Below the pieces are notes generated by a model that was not told the origin of the DNA, did not search any database, and was given only the letters and a program-made list of their open reading frames with translations. Source: Arthrobacter sp. C9C5 (GTDB lineage Bacteria; Actinomycetota; Actinomycetes; Actinomycetales; Micrococcaceae). Taken from it: a stretch of 64,000 nucleotides of DNA. Position numbers and translations under genes: made by a program. Positions 41,769 to 50,385 of the stretch are shown one piece after another. The stretch is taken from assembly GCF_013359735.1 (NCBI RefSeq), contig NZ_JABFMX010000002.1, positions 1-64,000 on the forward strand. Reading direction: 5' to 3'. Within the stretch, counting starts at the first letter, position 1. Each line of letters starts with the position of its first letter.

Positions 41769-44033
41769 CTAGCGCAGGCTCGCTGAGCGCTGCCGCGAAC
41801 GCGATGCGAGCAGCCATGACTGGACGTCTTGCAGTGCGGTGCCGTCCTCCGAGAGGTGGTGGCGGACCCATTCGCCGCTGTTGTCCAGATGCCAGCTGGC
41901 GGTACCCGGATCCATGTAGCGGCGGAGCATGTCCAGGACATACGAGGTGTCGTCCCCGCTGCTGAGCTGCACCAGGGCCTCTACCCGCCGGTCCAGGTTG
42001 CGGTGCATCATATCGGCCGAGCCGATGTAAACCACCGGGTCCCCGGCGTTGGCGAACGCGAAGACGCGGGAGTGTTCCAGGAAGCGGCCCAGGACGGAGC
42101 GCACGGTGATGTTCTCGCTGAGTCCGGGGACGCCGGGGCGCAGGGAGCAGATGCCGCGGACAATGACGTCCACCTGCACCCCGGCCTGCGAGGCCCGGTA
42201 GAGGGAATCGATGATGGCTTCGTCCACCATCGAGTTCACCTTGATCTGGACGCGGGCGGCGATTCCGGCCCGGGCGTTGCGGATTTCCGTTTCAATCCGG
42301 TCAATCAGCCCGGAGCGCACCGACCGTGGAGCAACCAGCAGGCGCTTGAAGGTGGACTTGGGCGCGTAGCCGGAAAGCTGGTTGAACAGCTTGGACAGAT
42401 CCTCGCCCACCTGCTCGTTGGCCGTCAGCAGGCCGAGGTCCTCGTAGTAGCGGGCGGTGCGCGGGTGGTAGTTCCCGGTGCCGATGTGGCAGTAGCGGCG
42501 CAGCCCGTCGACTTCCTGGCGGACCACGAGCGAGAGCTTGCAGTGGGTCTTGAGGCCCACGATGCCGTAGACCACGTGCACCCCGGCCTGCTCCAGCTTC
42601 CGGGCCCAGGAGATGTTGGCCTGCTCATCGAAGCGGGCCTTGATCTCCACCAGGGCGAGCACCTGCTTGCCGGCCTCGGCGGCGTCGATCAGGGCGTCAA
42701 CGATGGGCGAGTCGCCGGAGGTGCGGTATAGGGTCTGCTTGATGGCCTGCACCTTGGGGTCCGCGGCGGCCTGCTCGAGGAAGGCCTGCACGGAGGTGGA
42801 GAAGGAATCGTACGGGTGGTGCAGGAGGATGTCCCGCCGCCGCATGGCCGCAAAAACATTCGCTGCCTTGGAGGTTTCCGACTCGTTGAGGTACCGGGAC
42901 GTGTGCGGCACGTGCTTGGGGTAGTGCAGGTCCGCGCGGTCGATCCCCGCGATCACGGAGAGCCCGCGCAGGTCCAGCGGGGCAGGGACGGAGTAGACCT
43001 CGGATTCCTCCACGCCGAGCTCACGGATCAGCAGCGCACGGATGTTGGGGTTGATGTCGTTGGTGACCTCGAGCCGGACCGGCGGGCCGAAGCGGCGGCG
43101 CAGCAGCTCCTTCTCCAGGGCCTGCAGCAGATTCTCGGCGTCGTCCTCTTCGACCTCGACGTCCTCGTTGCGGGTAACGCGGAAGGTGTGGTGTTCCAGT
43201 ACCTCCATCCCGGCGAAGAGCTGGTCCAGGTGGACGGCGATGACTTCTTCAAGCGCGATGAAGCGGGCCACCCGCCCGGGCACGGAGCCGGCGCGCGGGC
43301 CGTCAATGGAGATCAGCCGCGGCAGCTGGTCCGGGACCTTGACGCGGGCGAAGAGCTCCTTGTCGCTGACCGGGTTGCGGACCACGACGGCGAGGTTCAG
43401 CGAGAGTCCGGAGATGTACGGGAACGGGTGGGCCGGATCCACGGCCAGCGGCGTCAGGATCGGGAAGACCTTTTCCGCGAACATGGCGCTGAGCTGGTCC
43501 TTGGCCTGGTCGTCGAGTTCTTCCCAGTGCATCAGGTGGATGTGCTCGTAGGCCAGCGCGGGGCGGATCTGTTCCGCGTAGACCCGGGCGTGGCGCTGCT
43601 GGAGCCGGTGGGCGGCGTCGCCGATCTGTTCCAGGACCTGCATGGGGCTCAGTCCGGCGGGGGAGGGCACGGCCAAGCCGGTGGCGATGCGGCGCTTGAG
43701 GCCGGCGACGCGGACCATGAAGAACTCGTCCAGGTTGGAAGCAAAGATGGAGAGGAAGCTGACGCGTTCCAGCAGGAAGAGGTTCGGATCTTCGGCGAGT
43801 TCCAGGACGCGGGAGTTGAACGCGAGCCAGCTCAGTTCCCGGTCCAGGAAGCGGTCCGGGCTGATGTCGCCTTCCGGTTCCAGGTTGGGGGCGAACTCGG
43901 GGATGTCGATCCGGTCCTGGGTGGCGCGCGAGGCGGGCACTTCGGAGGAGCCGAACCGCGCACGCACGGGACGCGTAGCCTTGTCCGGCGTAGCGGCTTC
44001 AGACGTGGCTGTCCGGGCAGATTCCCGTTGCAT
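41769..44033 (-). CDS. ppk: Polyphosphate kinase 1
   Basis: A 754-aa enzyme that polymerises the gamma-phosphate of ATP into polyphosphate and degrades it in reverse. The N-terminal domain opens with [39 protein letters not shown] precedes the phospholipase-D-like catalytic pair, with the first autophosphorylated His in [11 protein letters not shown] (about residue 490). [11 protein letters not shown] is nearby and [11 protein letters not shown] is the second site. AGGAGAG precedes ATG 44033. The length is normal for actinobacteria. Confidence 0.95.
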   Translation of the reverse strand: MQRESARTATSEAATPDKATRPVRARFGSSEVPASRATQDRIDIPEFAPNLEPEGDISPDRFLDRELSWLAFNSRVLELAEDPNLFLLERVSFLSIFASNLDEFFMVRVAGLKRRIATGLAVPSPAGLSPMQVLEQIGDAAHRLQQRHARVYAEQIRPALAYEHIHLMHWEELDDQAKDQLSAMFAEKVFPILTPLAVDPAHPFPYISGLSLNLAVVVRNPVSDKELFARVKVPDQLPRLISIDGPRAGSVPGRVARFIALEEVIAVHLDQLFAGMEVLEHHTFRVTRNEDVEVEEDDAENLLQALEKELLRRRFGPPVRLEVTNDINPNIRALLIRELGVEESEVYSVPAPLDLRGLSVIAGIDRADLHYPKHVPHTSRYLNESETSKAANVFAAMRRRDILLHHPYDSFSTSVQAFLEQAAADPKVQAIKQTLYRTSGDSPIVDALIDAAEAGKQVLALVEIKARFDEQANISWARKLEQAGVHVVYGIVGLKTHCKLSLVVRQEVDGLRRYCHIGTGNYHPRTARYYEDLGLLTANEQVGEDLSKLFNQLSGYAPKSTFKRLLVAPRSVRSGLIDRIETEIRNARAGIAARVQIKVNSMVDEAIIDSLYRASQAGVQVDVIVRGICSLRPGVPGLSENITVRSVLGRFLEHSRVFAFANAGDPVVYIGSADMMHRNLDRRVEALVQLSSGDDTSYVLDMLRRYMDPGTASWHLDNSGEWVRHHLSEDGTALQDVQSWLLASRSRQRSASLR

Positions 44034-44136
44034 GGTCTCTCCTAATGCTTGCGCGATTTAGCTTCAACCTTACAAGGAATTAGATCCGGATGAGCCCAGG
44101 TTTCGGCCCTGGCCGGGTGCCCGACCGCCGGCCCGG

Positions 44137-45156
44137 CTACTGCCCTTCCAGCGGGGCATACATGACGTCCACATCCCAGCGTGAAAAGCCCAGCCGCCGG
44201 TACAGCGCGACGGCGGGAATGTTGTCGGCGTCGACGTAGAGCATCACGGCGTGCAGGCCCTGCTGCTGCAGGTGCTTGATGCCGGCCACGGTCAGGGCCT
44301 TGCCCAGGCCGGTGCCCTGAGCCTCGGGGGCGACGCCGACGACGTACACCTCGCCGATTGCCGGGTGCTCGCCGTGCCGGGGGTGCACCTTGGTCCAGTG
44401 GAAGCCGAGAATCCGGCCGGCGCCGTCGACCGCGAGCAGGAAGCCGGCCGGATCAAACCACGGCTCGGCCATCCGGGCGTCCAAGTCCGCGCGGCTCATG
44501 TTTCCCTGTTCCGGGTGGTGGGCGAAGGCGGCCCGGTTGACCGCGAGCCAGGCCTCCTCATCCCGGCCGGGGACGAAGCTGCGCAGCGACACGCCGCCGG
44601 GCAGGGCGACGTCCGGCAGCTCCGAGGCCGCGGTGGCGAGCCGCATCTTCCACAGTTCGCGCACCGGGGCGTAGCCGTAGCGGGCGGCCAGGTCGGCGGC
44701 GGCCTCGTGGTTGCCGTGCGACCACGCCTTCAGGCCCGCGAAGCCGCGCACCTTCCGGAGTTCGCCGACCAGCCGGTCCGCGACGCCCTGGTTGCGGTAG
44801 CTCGGATGGACGGCCACCTCCAGCACCCCGGTGCCGTCGGCTTCCTCGACGACGACGGCGAAGCCCGCCAGGTCGTTGCCGCGGCCCTGGCGGGGTGATC
44901 CGGCGGGGCGGGGGGCGGCGGCATCCATGCCGGAGTCCTCGCGGGAATAGTCGGGGGAGTAGAGGGCCAGGGCCAGCACGGAGTGCGGGCCGGAGTCCGC
45001 GGCGCGGAGCGTCACGAGGGTCTGCTCGGACAGCGGCGGGTTGCCGTCGGACTCCTCGGCGGCGGCCACGAGCGTCTTGACGTCCCGCAGCAGCTGTTCG
45101 TCGACAGCTCCCTGCAAGGTGAGTACGGGCCAGTTTTCCGGATGCGCAGGACTCAT
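44137..45156 (-). CDS. mshD: Mycothiol synthase
   Basis: A 339-aa acetyltransferase that completes mycothiol by acetylating the cysteine of Cys-GlcN-Ins. It has two GNAT halves: the first with LEVAVHPSYRNQGVADRLV (~115-130), the second with YVVGVAPEAQGTGLGKALTV (~270-290), each holding the acetyl-CoA Q/R-x-x-G-x-G/A loop. ALYRRLGFSRWDVDVMY near the end is typical. glnR lies immediately upstream on the same strand, the gene order also seen in mycobacteria. Its ATG follows TAGCCT by 6 nt. Confidence 0.93.
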   Translation of the reverse strand: MSPAHPENWPVLTLQGAVDEQLLRDVKTLVAAAEESDGNPPLSEQTLVTLRAADSGPHSVLALALYSPDYSREDSGMDAAAPRPAGSPRQGRGNDLAGFAVVVEEADGTGVLEVAVHPSYRNQGVADRLVGELRKVRGFAGLKAWSHGNHEAAADLAARYGYAPVRELWKMRLATAASELPDVALPGGVSLRSFVPGRDEEAWLAVNRAAFAHHPEQGNMSRADLDARMAEPWFDPAGFLLAVDGAGRILGFHWTKVHPRHGEHPAIGEVYVVGVAPEAQGTGLGKALTVAGIKHLQQQGLHAVMLYVDADNIPAVALYRRLGFSRWDVDVMYAPLEGQ

Positions 45157-45168
45157 GGTGCAAGGCTA
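45157..45168 (-). promoter_or_regulatory. -10-type hexamer 6 nt before mshD
   Basis: On the minus strand TAGCCT (45168-45163) precedes the mshD ATG by 6 nt; an overlapping TATAGC is 8 nt away. There is no Shine-Dalgarno sequence before the ATG. Confidence 0.4.
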
Positions 45169-45207
45169 TACGTCCGCTGCCCGCCGGCGGGTGGGAGCCG
45201 CGTCGAT

Positions 45208-45236
45208 TTGATGCATCCGGCCCGGGCACGTATAGT
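45208..45236 (+). promoter_or_regulatory. Promoter of candidate small RNA
   Basis: TTGATG (45208-45213) and TATAGT (45231-45236) are separated by the ideal 17 nt on the plus strand. No coding gene begins downstream on this strand. A stable hairpin and a terminator follow. Confidence 0.65.
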
Positions 45237-45242
45237 CGTTAT

Positions 45243-45391
45243 CTCATCCGGCTCAACGGTTCGAAACGTTGAGTGGATGCGAGGGGGATCCACCACTGGG
45301 GTGGCCTCGATACGTTCGACCCGTATGTCCTCCACTGCAGCGCCAAGCGGCGTAAGAAAGCCCCGGACTATTGAGTCCGGGGCTTTTCTGT
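45243..45391 (+). ncRNA. Candidate structured small RNA between mshD and glnR
   Basis: Predicted transcript of about 149 nt from the promoter at 45208-45236 to the terminator at 45357-45386. The first ~35 nt fold into a hairpin: CATCC (45245-45249) with GGATG (45275-45279) and CTCAACG (45252-45258) with CGTTGAG (45267-45273), an 8-nt loop between. Further small stems are possible: CCAC/GTGG near 45291-45305 and ATACG/CGTAT near 45310-45325. It is antisense to nothing but ends about 27 nt from the glnR stop. No Shine-Dalgarno accompanies any frame in it. I do not recognise it as a named RNA family. Confidence 0.6.
45357..45386 (+). terminator. Bidirectional hairpin terminator
   Basis: A perfect 13-bp stem (AAAGCCCCGGACT / AGTCCGGGGCTTT) with an ATTG loop. 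The plus strand continues TTTTCTGTTT, a good T-run for the small RNA; the minus strand continues GCTTTCTTACG, so it can also end glnR transcripts. Confidence 0.85.
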
Positions 45392-45417
45392 TTCCGAAGC
45401 GGCGCGGGCGGCGCCGC

Positions 45418-46116
45418 TCAGGCCTCGGTGAGTTCCTCGTCCGGCTGCCGGACCAGCGTTAGCCGGTATCCGACGTTGCGGACGGTGCTGATCAGGTTCT
45501 CGTGGTCGGCGCCGAGCTTTGCCCGCAGCCTCCGGACGTGTACGTCCACCGTGCGGGTGCCGCCGTAGTAGTCGTAGCCCCAGACCTCGGTGAGGAGCTG
45601 CTGGCGGGTGAAGACGCGGCCGGGGTGCTGGGCGAGGTACTTGAGCAGTTCAAATTCCTTGAACGTCAGATTGAGCGCCGCCCCGTTGACCCTGGCCGTG
45701 TAGCTGGCTTCATCGATGACGACGCCGGCCGCCCGGATCTCCGTGGGGGTGTCGTCCTGGTCCGGCAGGGCACGCGCGACGCCGAGGCGGATGCGGGCTT
45801 CGACTTCTGCGGGTCCGGCCGACTCCAGCAGGATGTCGTCCACGGCCCAGGCCGAGGAGACCGCTGCCATGCCGCCTTCGGTCAGGATCAGCATGAGGGG
45901 GGCGCTCAGCCCGGTCGCCTTGAGCAACTGGGTGAGGGAGCGGGCGCCGACCAGGTCCTTGCGTGCGTCCAGCAGCACGATGTCGCACGGGTCGGTTTCG
46001 AGCAGCGCCGTGGGCTCGGCGGGAAGAATGTGGACGCGGTGGTTGAGCAGTTCCAGCGCAGGCAGGACATCCACCGATGACCCGGTGCTGTTCGTCAGTA
46101 GCAGGATGTGCGACAT
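45418..46116 (-). CDS. glnR: GlnR-like OmpR-family nitrogen regulator
   Basis: A 232-aa orphan response regulator. The N-terminal receiver-like domain ([19 protein letters not shown]) has [11 protein letters not shown] at the phosphorylation position but lacks the usual acidic pair near the start, as in actinobacterial GlnR, which dimerises without phosphorylation. The C-terminal winged helix is standard ([20 protein letters not shown], then [16 protein letters not shown]). TTGGAGG precedes ATG 46116; the longer frame to 46311 is unsupported. Adjacency to mshD supports the name. It would control ammonium and nitrate assimilation genes located elsewhere. Confidence 0.88.
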   Translation of the reverse strand: MSHILLLTNSTGSSVDVLPALELLNHRVHILPAEPTALLETDPCDIVLLDARKDLVGARSLTQLLKATGLSAPLMLILTEGGMAAVSSAWAVDDILLESAGPAEVEARIRLGVARALPDQDDTPTEIRAAGVVIDEASYTARVNGAALNLTFKEFELLKYLAQHPGRVFTRQQLLTEVWGYDYYGGTRTVDVHVRRLRAKLGADHENLISTVRNVGYRLTLVRQPDEELTEA

Positions 46117-46480
46117 GGTTCCTCCAAGGGGTGTCCGCGCATCATTGGGCGTCTGAGCCGGGCTCTCACCGGCCGGTACTGAGCTTCCGGACGGTGACCT
46201 GCCTGCGGCTGCCGGAGGAAGCGTAGCTGAGCTTTGAGTATACCCAAACGGCCTCCGACAGGCACTGTTCCGCCGCTCCAGCTTGGCTCTTTTGCGACAC
46301 AAAACGTTCATATAGGGCAGGATTGATCCGTCAGGGCCTCAAGCCCGGCGGAGTCGAGCGGACCCAACGGGTCCGCAGTGAGCGAAGGTGCCGGTTGATC
46401 GTGGCTAAGTTGATCGTGGGGGACCGCGTCCTGGGTGCCCTGCTGGGGAGGGCTTTGAGACAGACGTTGGAGGGGAAACT
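46117..46480. other. Intergenic region between glnR and membrane protein gene
   Basis: This 364-nt divergent spacer should hold both promoters. On the minus strand TATACT (46243-46238) is a likely glnR -10, without a clear -35. A short hairpin GGACC-CAAC-GGGTCC lies near 46370-46384, and GTTGATCGTGG occurs twice about 17 nt apart after 46390. No gene is apparent. Confidence 0.5.
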
Positions 46481-47215
46481 GTGAAGTCCTGGAGTGTCGG
46501 TGTCATCGGCCTGGCCGGACTCGCCGCGATCATTGCCGGGGCTTACTCCGCGCCGGAGGTCCTGCTGGCCGTCGCCGTGCTCACCGCCGTCTGCGTCGGC
46601 ATCGGCTGGCCGCACTTCCTCGGCATCCCGGCCAAGAAGACCCTCGCCATCCTGATCGGCCTCCCCGGAATCGGCTCCGCGGTGGCCGCCACTTACCTGC
46701 CCGCGCCGGGTTTCCTGAACTGGACGCCCGCACTTGTGGCGGCCGGGGTGATGGCCATCTTCGTCATGCAGCTGATCCGCGGCACGGGCCAGGCCCAGCG
46801 CCTCGAATCCACCCTGGGGTCCAGCGCCGGCGTGCTGCTGTCCTGCCTCGGCGCCGGCTGGATCGCCTGCTCTCGTTTCAACGGGGTCAAGGAAATGCTG
46901 CTCGTTGCCGCCATCAGCGCGGCGATCGCCCTGATGGCGGGCCTGATCCGCTGGCCGGACCGGATCGTGGCCCCGCTGGGCATCGTCGGGGCAGGGCTTG
47001 CCGGTCCGCTGGCCGGCCTCGTGCTCTCCGACATCGCCGTGCTGCCGGCCGCCCTCGTCGGGATCGTGGTCGGGGCCGTCCTGGTCAGCTTCCGCCGGCT
47101 GGTGATCATCCGAGGCGCTACCTTGAACCTTCCGGCCGTGCTGAGCATGGGCCTGGCGCCCGTCTCCGCGGTCGGTTCGCTGGCTTACTTCATAGACAAA
47201 TTACTCCTCCACTAA
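46481..47215 (+). CDS. Multi-pass membrane protein of unknown function
   Basis: A 244-aa protein with about seven hydrophobic segments from the N-terminus on (GVIGLAGLAAIIAGAY, LLAVAVLTAVCVGIGWP and so on to SAVGSLAYFIDKLLL). GTG 46481 is preceded by GGAGGGG, a strong ribosome-binding site. Loops are short and the basic residues (IIRGA, RRLV) fall on alternate sides, as in a transporter-like or scaffold protein. No family recognised. It is followed by a 37-aa membrane peptide and a nitrobindin-like gene. Confidence 0.75.
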   Translation: MKSWSVGVIGLAGLAAIIAGAYSAPEVLLAVAVLTAVCVGIGWPHFLGIPAKKTLAILIGLPGIGSAVAATYLPAPGFLNWTPALVAAGVMAIFVMQLIRGTGQAQRLESTLGSSAGVLLSCLGAGWIACSRFNGVKEMLLVAAISAAIALMAGLIRWPDRIVAPLGIVGAGLAGPLAGLVLSDIAVLPAALVGIVVGAVLVSFRRLVIIRGATLNLPAVLSMGLAPVSAVGSLAYFIDKLLLH

Positions 47216-47220
47216 CGCGT

Positions 47221-47232
47221 TAGGATGGCATC
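47221..47232 (+). promoter_or_regulatory. -10-type hexamer 6 nt before 37-aa peptide gene
   Basis: TAGGAT (47221-47226) stands exactly 6 nt before ATG 47233, five bases after the stop of the preceding membrane protein. AGGATGG overlaps it and could instead serve as a ribosome-binding site. Confidence 0.45.
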
Positions 47233-47346
47233 ATGTCCGTACTTGCATTTGAGATCTTCTTCCTTGTCCTGCTTGCCGTCGCCGGCCTTTCCATGGCCTG
47301 GTTTGCCGGCTTTGTGGTGTACCGGCTTTTCAAGGGCCAGAAGTAA
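47233..47346 (+). CDS. 37-aa single-pass membrane peptide
   Basis: ATG 47233 to TAA 47344-47346 encodes 37 residues: MSVLAFEIFFLVLLAVAG, continuing the helix through LSMAWFAGFVVYRLF and ending in basic KGQK. It is one long membrane helix with a positive C-terminus. It has its own start signals (TAGGAT 6 nt upstream or AGGA 8 nt) and lies between two genes read the same way. Too short for most gene callers but codon use and hydrophobic pattern are convincing. Confidence 0.65.
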   Translation: MSVLAFEIFFLVLLAVAGLSMAWFAGFVVYRLFKGQK

Positions 47347-47392
47347 AAAGCCAATAAGCGTCCAGAACCCGTAGTTTCCAGAGGTAGCTGCT

Positions 47393-48007
47393 GTGCCGAT
47401 TGAAATTCCTACAGATCTGACACCCGAAATTGTTCCGCTGTCCTGGCTCATTGGTGAGTGGGAGGGCCGCGGCCGGCTCGGTGCCGGGGAAGAGGATTCG
47501 GAGCATTTCCTCCAGCACGTCTCCTTCACCCACAACGGCCTGCCGTACCTGCAGTACCGGGCCGAATCGTGGCTGACGGACGACGAGGGAACCAAACTCC
47601 GTCCGCTGACCGTGGAGACCGGTTTCTGGGCCCTTGAGCGCAAGCAGCGCGAGGAGGACGGCGGCCCCGGGCTCATTCCGGCCGACATCGTCCCGGTGCT
47701 CAAGAGCGCCGACGAGGTCGAGGAACTGCGCAACAGCGACGGCGGCTTCGACATTTCCGTCTCCATCTCGCATCCGGGCGGGATCTCCGAGCTGTACTAC
47801 GGCCAGATCAAGGGCCCGCAAATCCAACTCAGCACCGACATGGTGATGCGCGGCAGCCATTCCAAGGAGTACGCCGCGGCGACACGGATTTTCGGCCTGG
47901 TTGACGGCAAGCTGCTCTGGCGCTGGGACGTCGCCGCCGGCAAAATCTCCACGCCCGGCGGCGGCCTGGAAGCGCACGCCTCCGCCATCCTCAGCAAGGT
48001 CGGCTGA
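47393..48007 (+). CDS. Nitrobindin-like (FABP-family, DUF1794) heme-binding protein
   Basis: A 204-aa ten-stranded beta-barrel protein. The N-terminal LSWLIGEWEGRGRLG is the GxWxGxG nitrobindin signature. Later strands include PYLQYRAESW, and the C-terminal ATRIFGLVDGKLLWRWDVAA. Heme-iron ligation by a His near the C-terminus (LEAHASAIL) is expected by analogy. Such proteins bind heme and isomerise peroxynitrite. GTG 47393 is the start; a good ribosome-binding site is not obvious (AGAGGTAG lies upstream). Confidence 0.88.
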   Translation: MPIEIPTDLTPEIVPLSWLIGEWEGRGRLGAGEEDSEHFLQHVSFTHNGLPYLQYRAESWLTDDEGTKLRPLTVETGFWALERKQREEDGGPGLIPADIVPVLKSADEVEELRNSDGGFDISVSISHPGGISELYYGQIKGPQIQLSTDMVMRGSHSKEYAAATRIFGLVDGKLLWRWDVAAGKISTPGGGLEAHASAILSKVG

Positions 48008-48078
48008 ACCGCGCGTCCGGCCGAAGCCGGGGTCTCACTGGATTTCCGTTGTCCGCAGCGAACGCAGGGAGCACCACA

Positions 48079-48837
48079 GTGAACGACACAGCAAATGGCA
48101 CCGCAACGGAAACCGCCCCTGACACGGCGGGATCCGGCACGTACAGCGACCTCAAGGCAGTCTTCTTCAACGGCACCCTGAAGAAATCCCCGGAGACGTC
48201 CAACACGCAGGGCCTGATCGAGATCAGCCGCAGGATCATGGAGAAGCAGGGCGTCGCCACCAGCGTCATCCGGACGGTGGACCACGACATTGCCAGCGGC
48301 GTCTACCCGGACATGCGCGAGCACGGCTGGGCGAGCGACGAATGGCCCGCGCTGTACCCTGCGGTGCAGGAAGCGGACATTGTGGTGGTGGCGGGCCCGA
48401 TCTGGCTGGGTGACAACTCGTCCCAGACCAAGAAACTGATCGAGCGGCTCTACGCGCACTCCGGCGAGCTGAATTCCAAGGGGCAGTGGGCGTTCTACCC
48501 GAAGGTGGGCGGCTGCCTCATCACCGGCAACGAGGACGGCATCAAGCACTGCGCCATGAACGTGCTCTACAGCCTCCAACACATCGGCTTCACCATCCCG
48601 CCGCAGGCGGATGCGGGCTGGATCGGTGCGGTGGGTCCGGGGCCGAGCTACCTTGACGAAGGCTCGGGCGGACCGGAAAGTGACTTCACCAACCGCAACA
48701 CCACCTTCATGACGTGGAACCTGCTGCACCTGGCCCGGATGCTCAAGGATGCCGGCGGCATCCCCGCCTACGGCAACCTGCCCGAAGGCTGGAAAGCCGG
48801 CACCCGATTCGACTTCGAAAATCCGGAATACCGCTGA
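48079..48837 (+). CDS. NAD(P)H-dependent FMN reductase/flavodoxin-family protein
   Basis: About 252 aa from GTG 48079, preceded by AGGGAG; a TTG 30 nt upstream is less likely. The flavodoxin-like fold begins at LKAVFFNGTLKKSPETSNTQ, where the SNT loop binds FMN phosphate. VVVAGPIWLGDNSSQTKK (about residue 110) and VGGCLITGNEDGIKH are the remaining FMN contacts. The ~20-residue N-terminal Thr/Ala-rich extension is disordered. It likely reduces flavin or quinones. Part of a forward-reading series that continues to ygfZ. Confidence 0.86.
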   Translation: MNDTANGTATETAPDTAGSGTYSDLKAVFFNGTLKKSPETSNTQGLIEISRRIMEKQGVATSVIRTVDHDIASGVYPDMREHGWASDEWPALYPAVQEADIVVVAGPIWLGDNSSQTKKLIERLYAHSGELNSKGQWAFYPKVGGCLITGNEDGIKHCAMNVLYSLQHIGFTIPPQADAGWIGAVGPGPSYLDEGSGGPESDFTNRNTTFMTWNLLHLARMLKDAGGIPAYGNLPEGWKAGTRFDFENPEYR

Positions 48838-48859
48838 GCGCTGAGGACTTCTACTTCAT

Positions 48860-49942
48860 ATGACTACCAAGAGCCCCCTGCTGTCGCGCCCGGGCGCCGT
48901 CGAAGCGGCCGGTGCTGATGCCGGCGTCGCCGCCCATTACGGCGAACCGCTGCGCGAGCAGCGCGCGCTGGCTGCCGGCACCGCCGTCGTCGACCTGTCC
49001 CAGCGCGGAGTGGTCACGGTGAGCGGGCCGGACCGGTTGAGCTGGCTCAACACCCTGTCCTCGCAGCAGCTCACGGCTCTGGCCCCCGGCCAGTCCACCG
49101 AGCTGCTCCTGCTCAGCGTGCAGGGCCGGATCGAGTTCGACGCGCGGGTGCTGGACGACGGAGCGACCACCTGGCTGATCGTGGAGGCGGCCGAGGCCGC
49201 GCCGCTGGCCGAATGGCTGACCAGGATGAAATTCATGCTCCGGGTCGAGGTCGCCGACGTCTCGGCGGACTGGGCCGTGCTGGGCGCCACCCGGCCGGTT
49301 CCGGAGTGGTCCGGTCTCCATGTTTGGGAAGACCCCTGGCCGCACGTCGGCGCCGGCGGGTACTCCTACGCCGTGGTCGGCGAGGACACCCACCCGGGCC
49401 TGGAACGGCCCTGGTTCGAATACCTCGTGCCGGCTGCCGAGCTCGAGGCCACCGTGGCGGAACGCCCGCTGGCCGGCGTCCTGGCCGCCGAGGCGCTGCG
49501 CATCGCCGCGTGGCGCCCCCGCTGGGGAGCCGAGACCGACGACAAGACCATCCCGCACGAACTGGACCTGCTGCGCACGGCCGTGCACCTGGCCAAAGGC
49601 TGCTACAAGGGACAGGAAACCGTCGCCCGGGTGCACAACCTGGGCCATCCGCCGCGGCGGCTGGTGTTCCTCCAGCTGGACGGCTCGCAGCACACGCTGC
49701 CCGCCGTCGGCAGCGAAGTCCGAGCCGGCGAGCGGAAGGTCGGCACGATGACTTCCGTGGCGCAGCACTACGAAATGGGTCCCGTGGCATTGGCGGTCAT
49801 CAAGCGTTCCGTCGCCCCGGACGAGGTGCTCACCGTGATGGACGGCGAGGAAGCGTACACCGCCGCCCAGGAGCTTATTGTGGCGCCCGACGCCGGGCAG
49901 GTCGTGGGACGCCAGACCGGCTTCCTCCGGGGGACCCGGTGA
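48860..49942 (+). CDS. ygfZ: YgfZ/GcvT-like folate-binding Fe-S protein
   Basis: A 360-aa protein of the aminomethyltransferase fold that helps maintain iron-sulfur enzymes with folate. The key motif KGCYKGQETVARVHN (around residue 248), with its conserved Cys, is intact and identifies YgfZ rather than GcvT. The N-terminal VVDLSQRGVVTVSGPDRL and NTLSSQQL are also typical. It overlaps the ankyrin gene by 4 nt (GTGA). Confidence 0.92.
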   Translation: MTTKSPLLSRPGAVEAAGADAGVAAHYGEPLREQRALAAGTAVVDLSQRGVVTVSGPDRLSWLNTLSSQQLTALAPGQSTELLLLSVQGRIEFDARVLDDGATTWLIVEAAEAAPLAEWLTRMKFMLRVEVADVSADWAVLGATRPVPEWSGLHVWEDPWPHVGAGGYSYAVVGEDTHPGLERPWFEYLVPAAELEATVAERPLAGVLAAEALRIAAWRPRWGAETDDKTIPHELDLLRTAVHLAKGCYKGQETVARVHNLGHPPRRLVFLQLDGSQHTLPAVGSEVRAGERKVGTMTSVAQHYEMGPVALAVIKRSVAPDEVLTVMDGEEAYTAAQELIVAPDAGQVVGRQTGFLRGTR

Positions 49943-50355
49943 GCGGCGGGCCGGAGGTGACCGCTCCGGAGCCGGCCGCCCCCGACGACGAGACCCTCGC
50001 CCTCGCCCACGCGCTGTTCGACGCCGCCCGCGAAGGCAACTCCGCACTGCTCGGCAGCTACCTCGCGGCCGGGGCGCCCGCCACGCTGACCACCGCGGCC
50101 GGGGATACCCTGCTGATGCTTGCCGCCTACCATGGCCACGCGGACACCGTCCGGCTGATCCTGGCGCACGGCGGCGACGCCAACACGGCCAACGACCGCG
50201 GCCAGACACCGCTCGCCGGGGCCGTGTTCAAGGGCTACCCGGAGGTCGTCCAGGTCCTCGTGGACGCGGGCGCCGACCCCGACGCCGGAAGTCCCTCCGC
50301 CCGGGCAGCCGCCCAAATGTTTGCCCGGAACGATATTCTGGCGCTCCTCGGCTGA
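49939..50355 (+). CDS. Ankyrin-repeat protein
   Basis: About 138 aa from GTG 49939, which overlaps the ygfZ stop. Ankyrin repeats follow each other: LFDAAREGNSALLGSYLAAG, DTLLMLAAYHGHADTVRLIL, GQTPLAGAVFKGYPEVVQVL and ARAAAQMFARNDILALLG, so about three full repeats plus a cap. It is a small soluble binding protein, likely partnered with YgfZ because they are translationally coupled. The partner protein is not identifiable. Confidence 0.87.
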   Translation: MSGGPEVTAPEPAAPDDETLALAHALFDAAREGNSALLGSYLAAGAPATLTTAAGDTLLMLAAYHGHADTVRLILAHGGDANTANDRGQTPLAGAVFKGYPEVVQVLVDAGADPDAGSPSARAAAQMFARNDILALLG

Positions 50356-50385
50356 ACCGGCCACCCACGCACCCTAAGGAACCGA

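Noticed and set aside
45245..45279. GGTTCGAAACG resembles a tRNA T loop, so a tRNA or tmRNA was considered for the small RNA
   Set aside because: The stem pairs AACG with CGTT around an 8-nt loop, and no acceptor, anticodon or D arm can be formed.
45274..45376. Short reading frames inside the candidate small RNA (34 aa from GTG, or a longer one from ATG)
   Set aside because: None has a ribosome-binding site, and the region is better explained by hairpins and a terminator.
49213..49938. Long frame upstream of the ankyrin gene (380 aa in all)
   Set aside because: The first 240 residues are an Arg/Gly-rich shadow of ygfZ; only the ankyrin part is coding.
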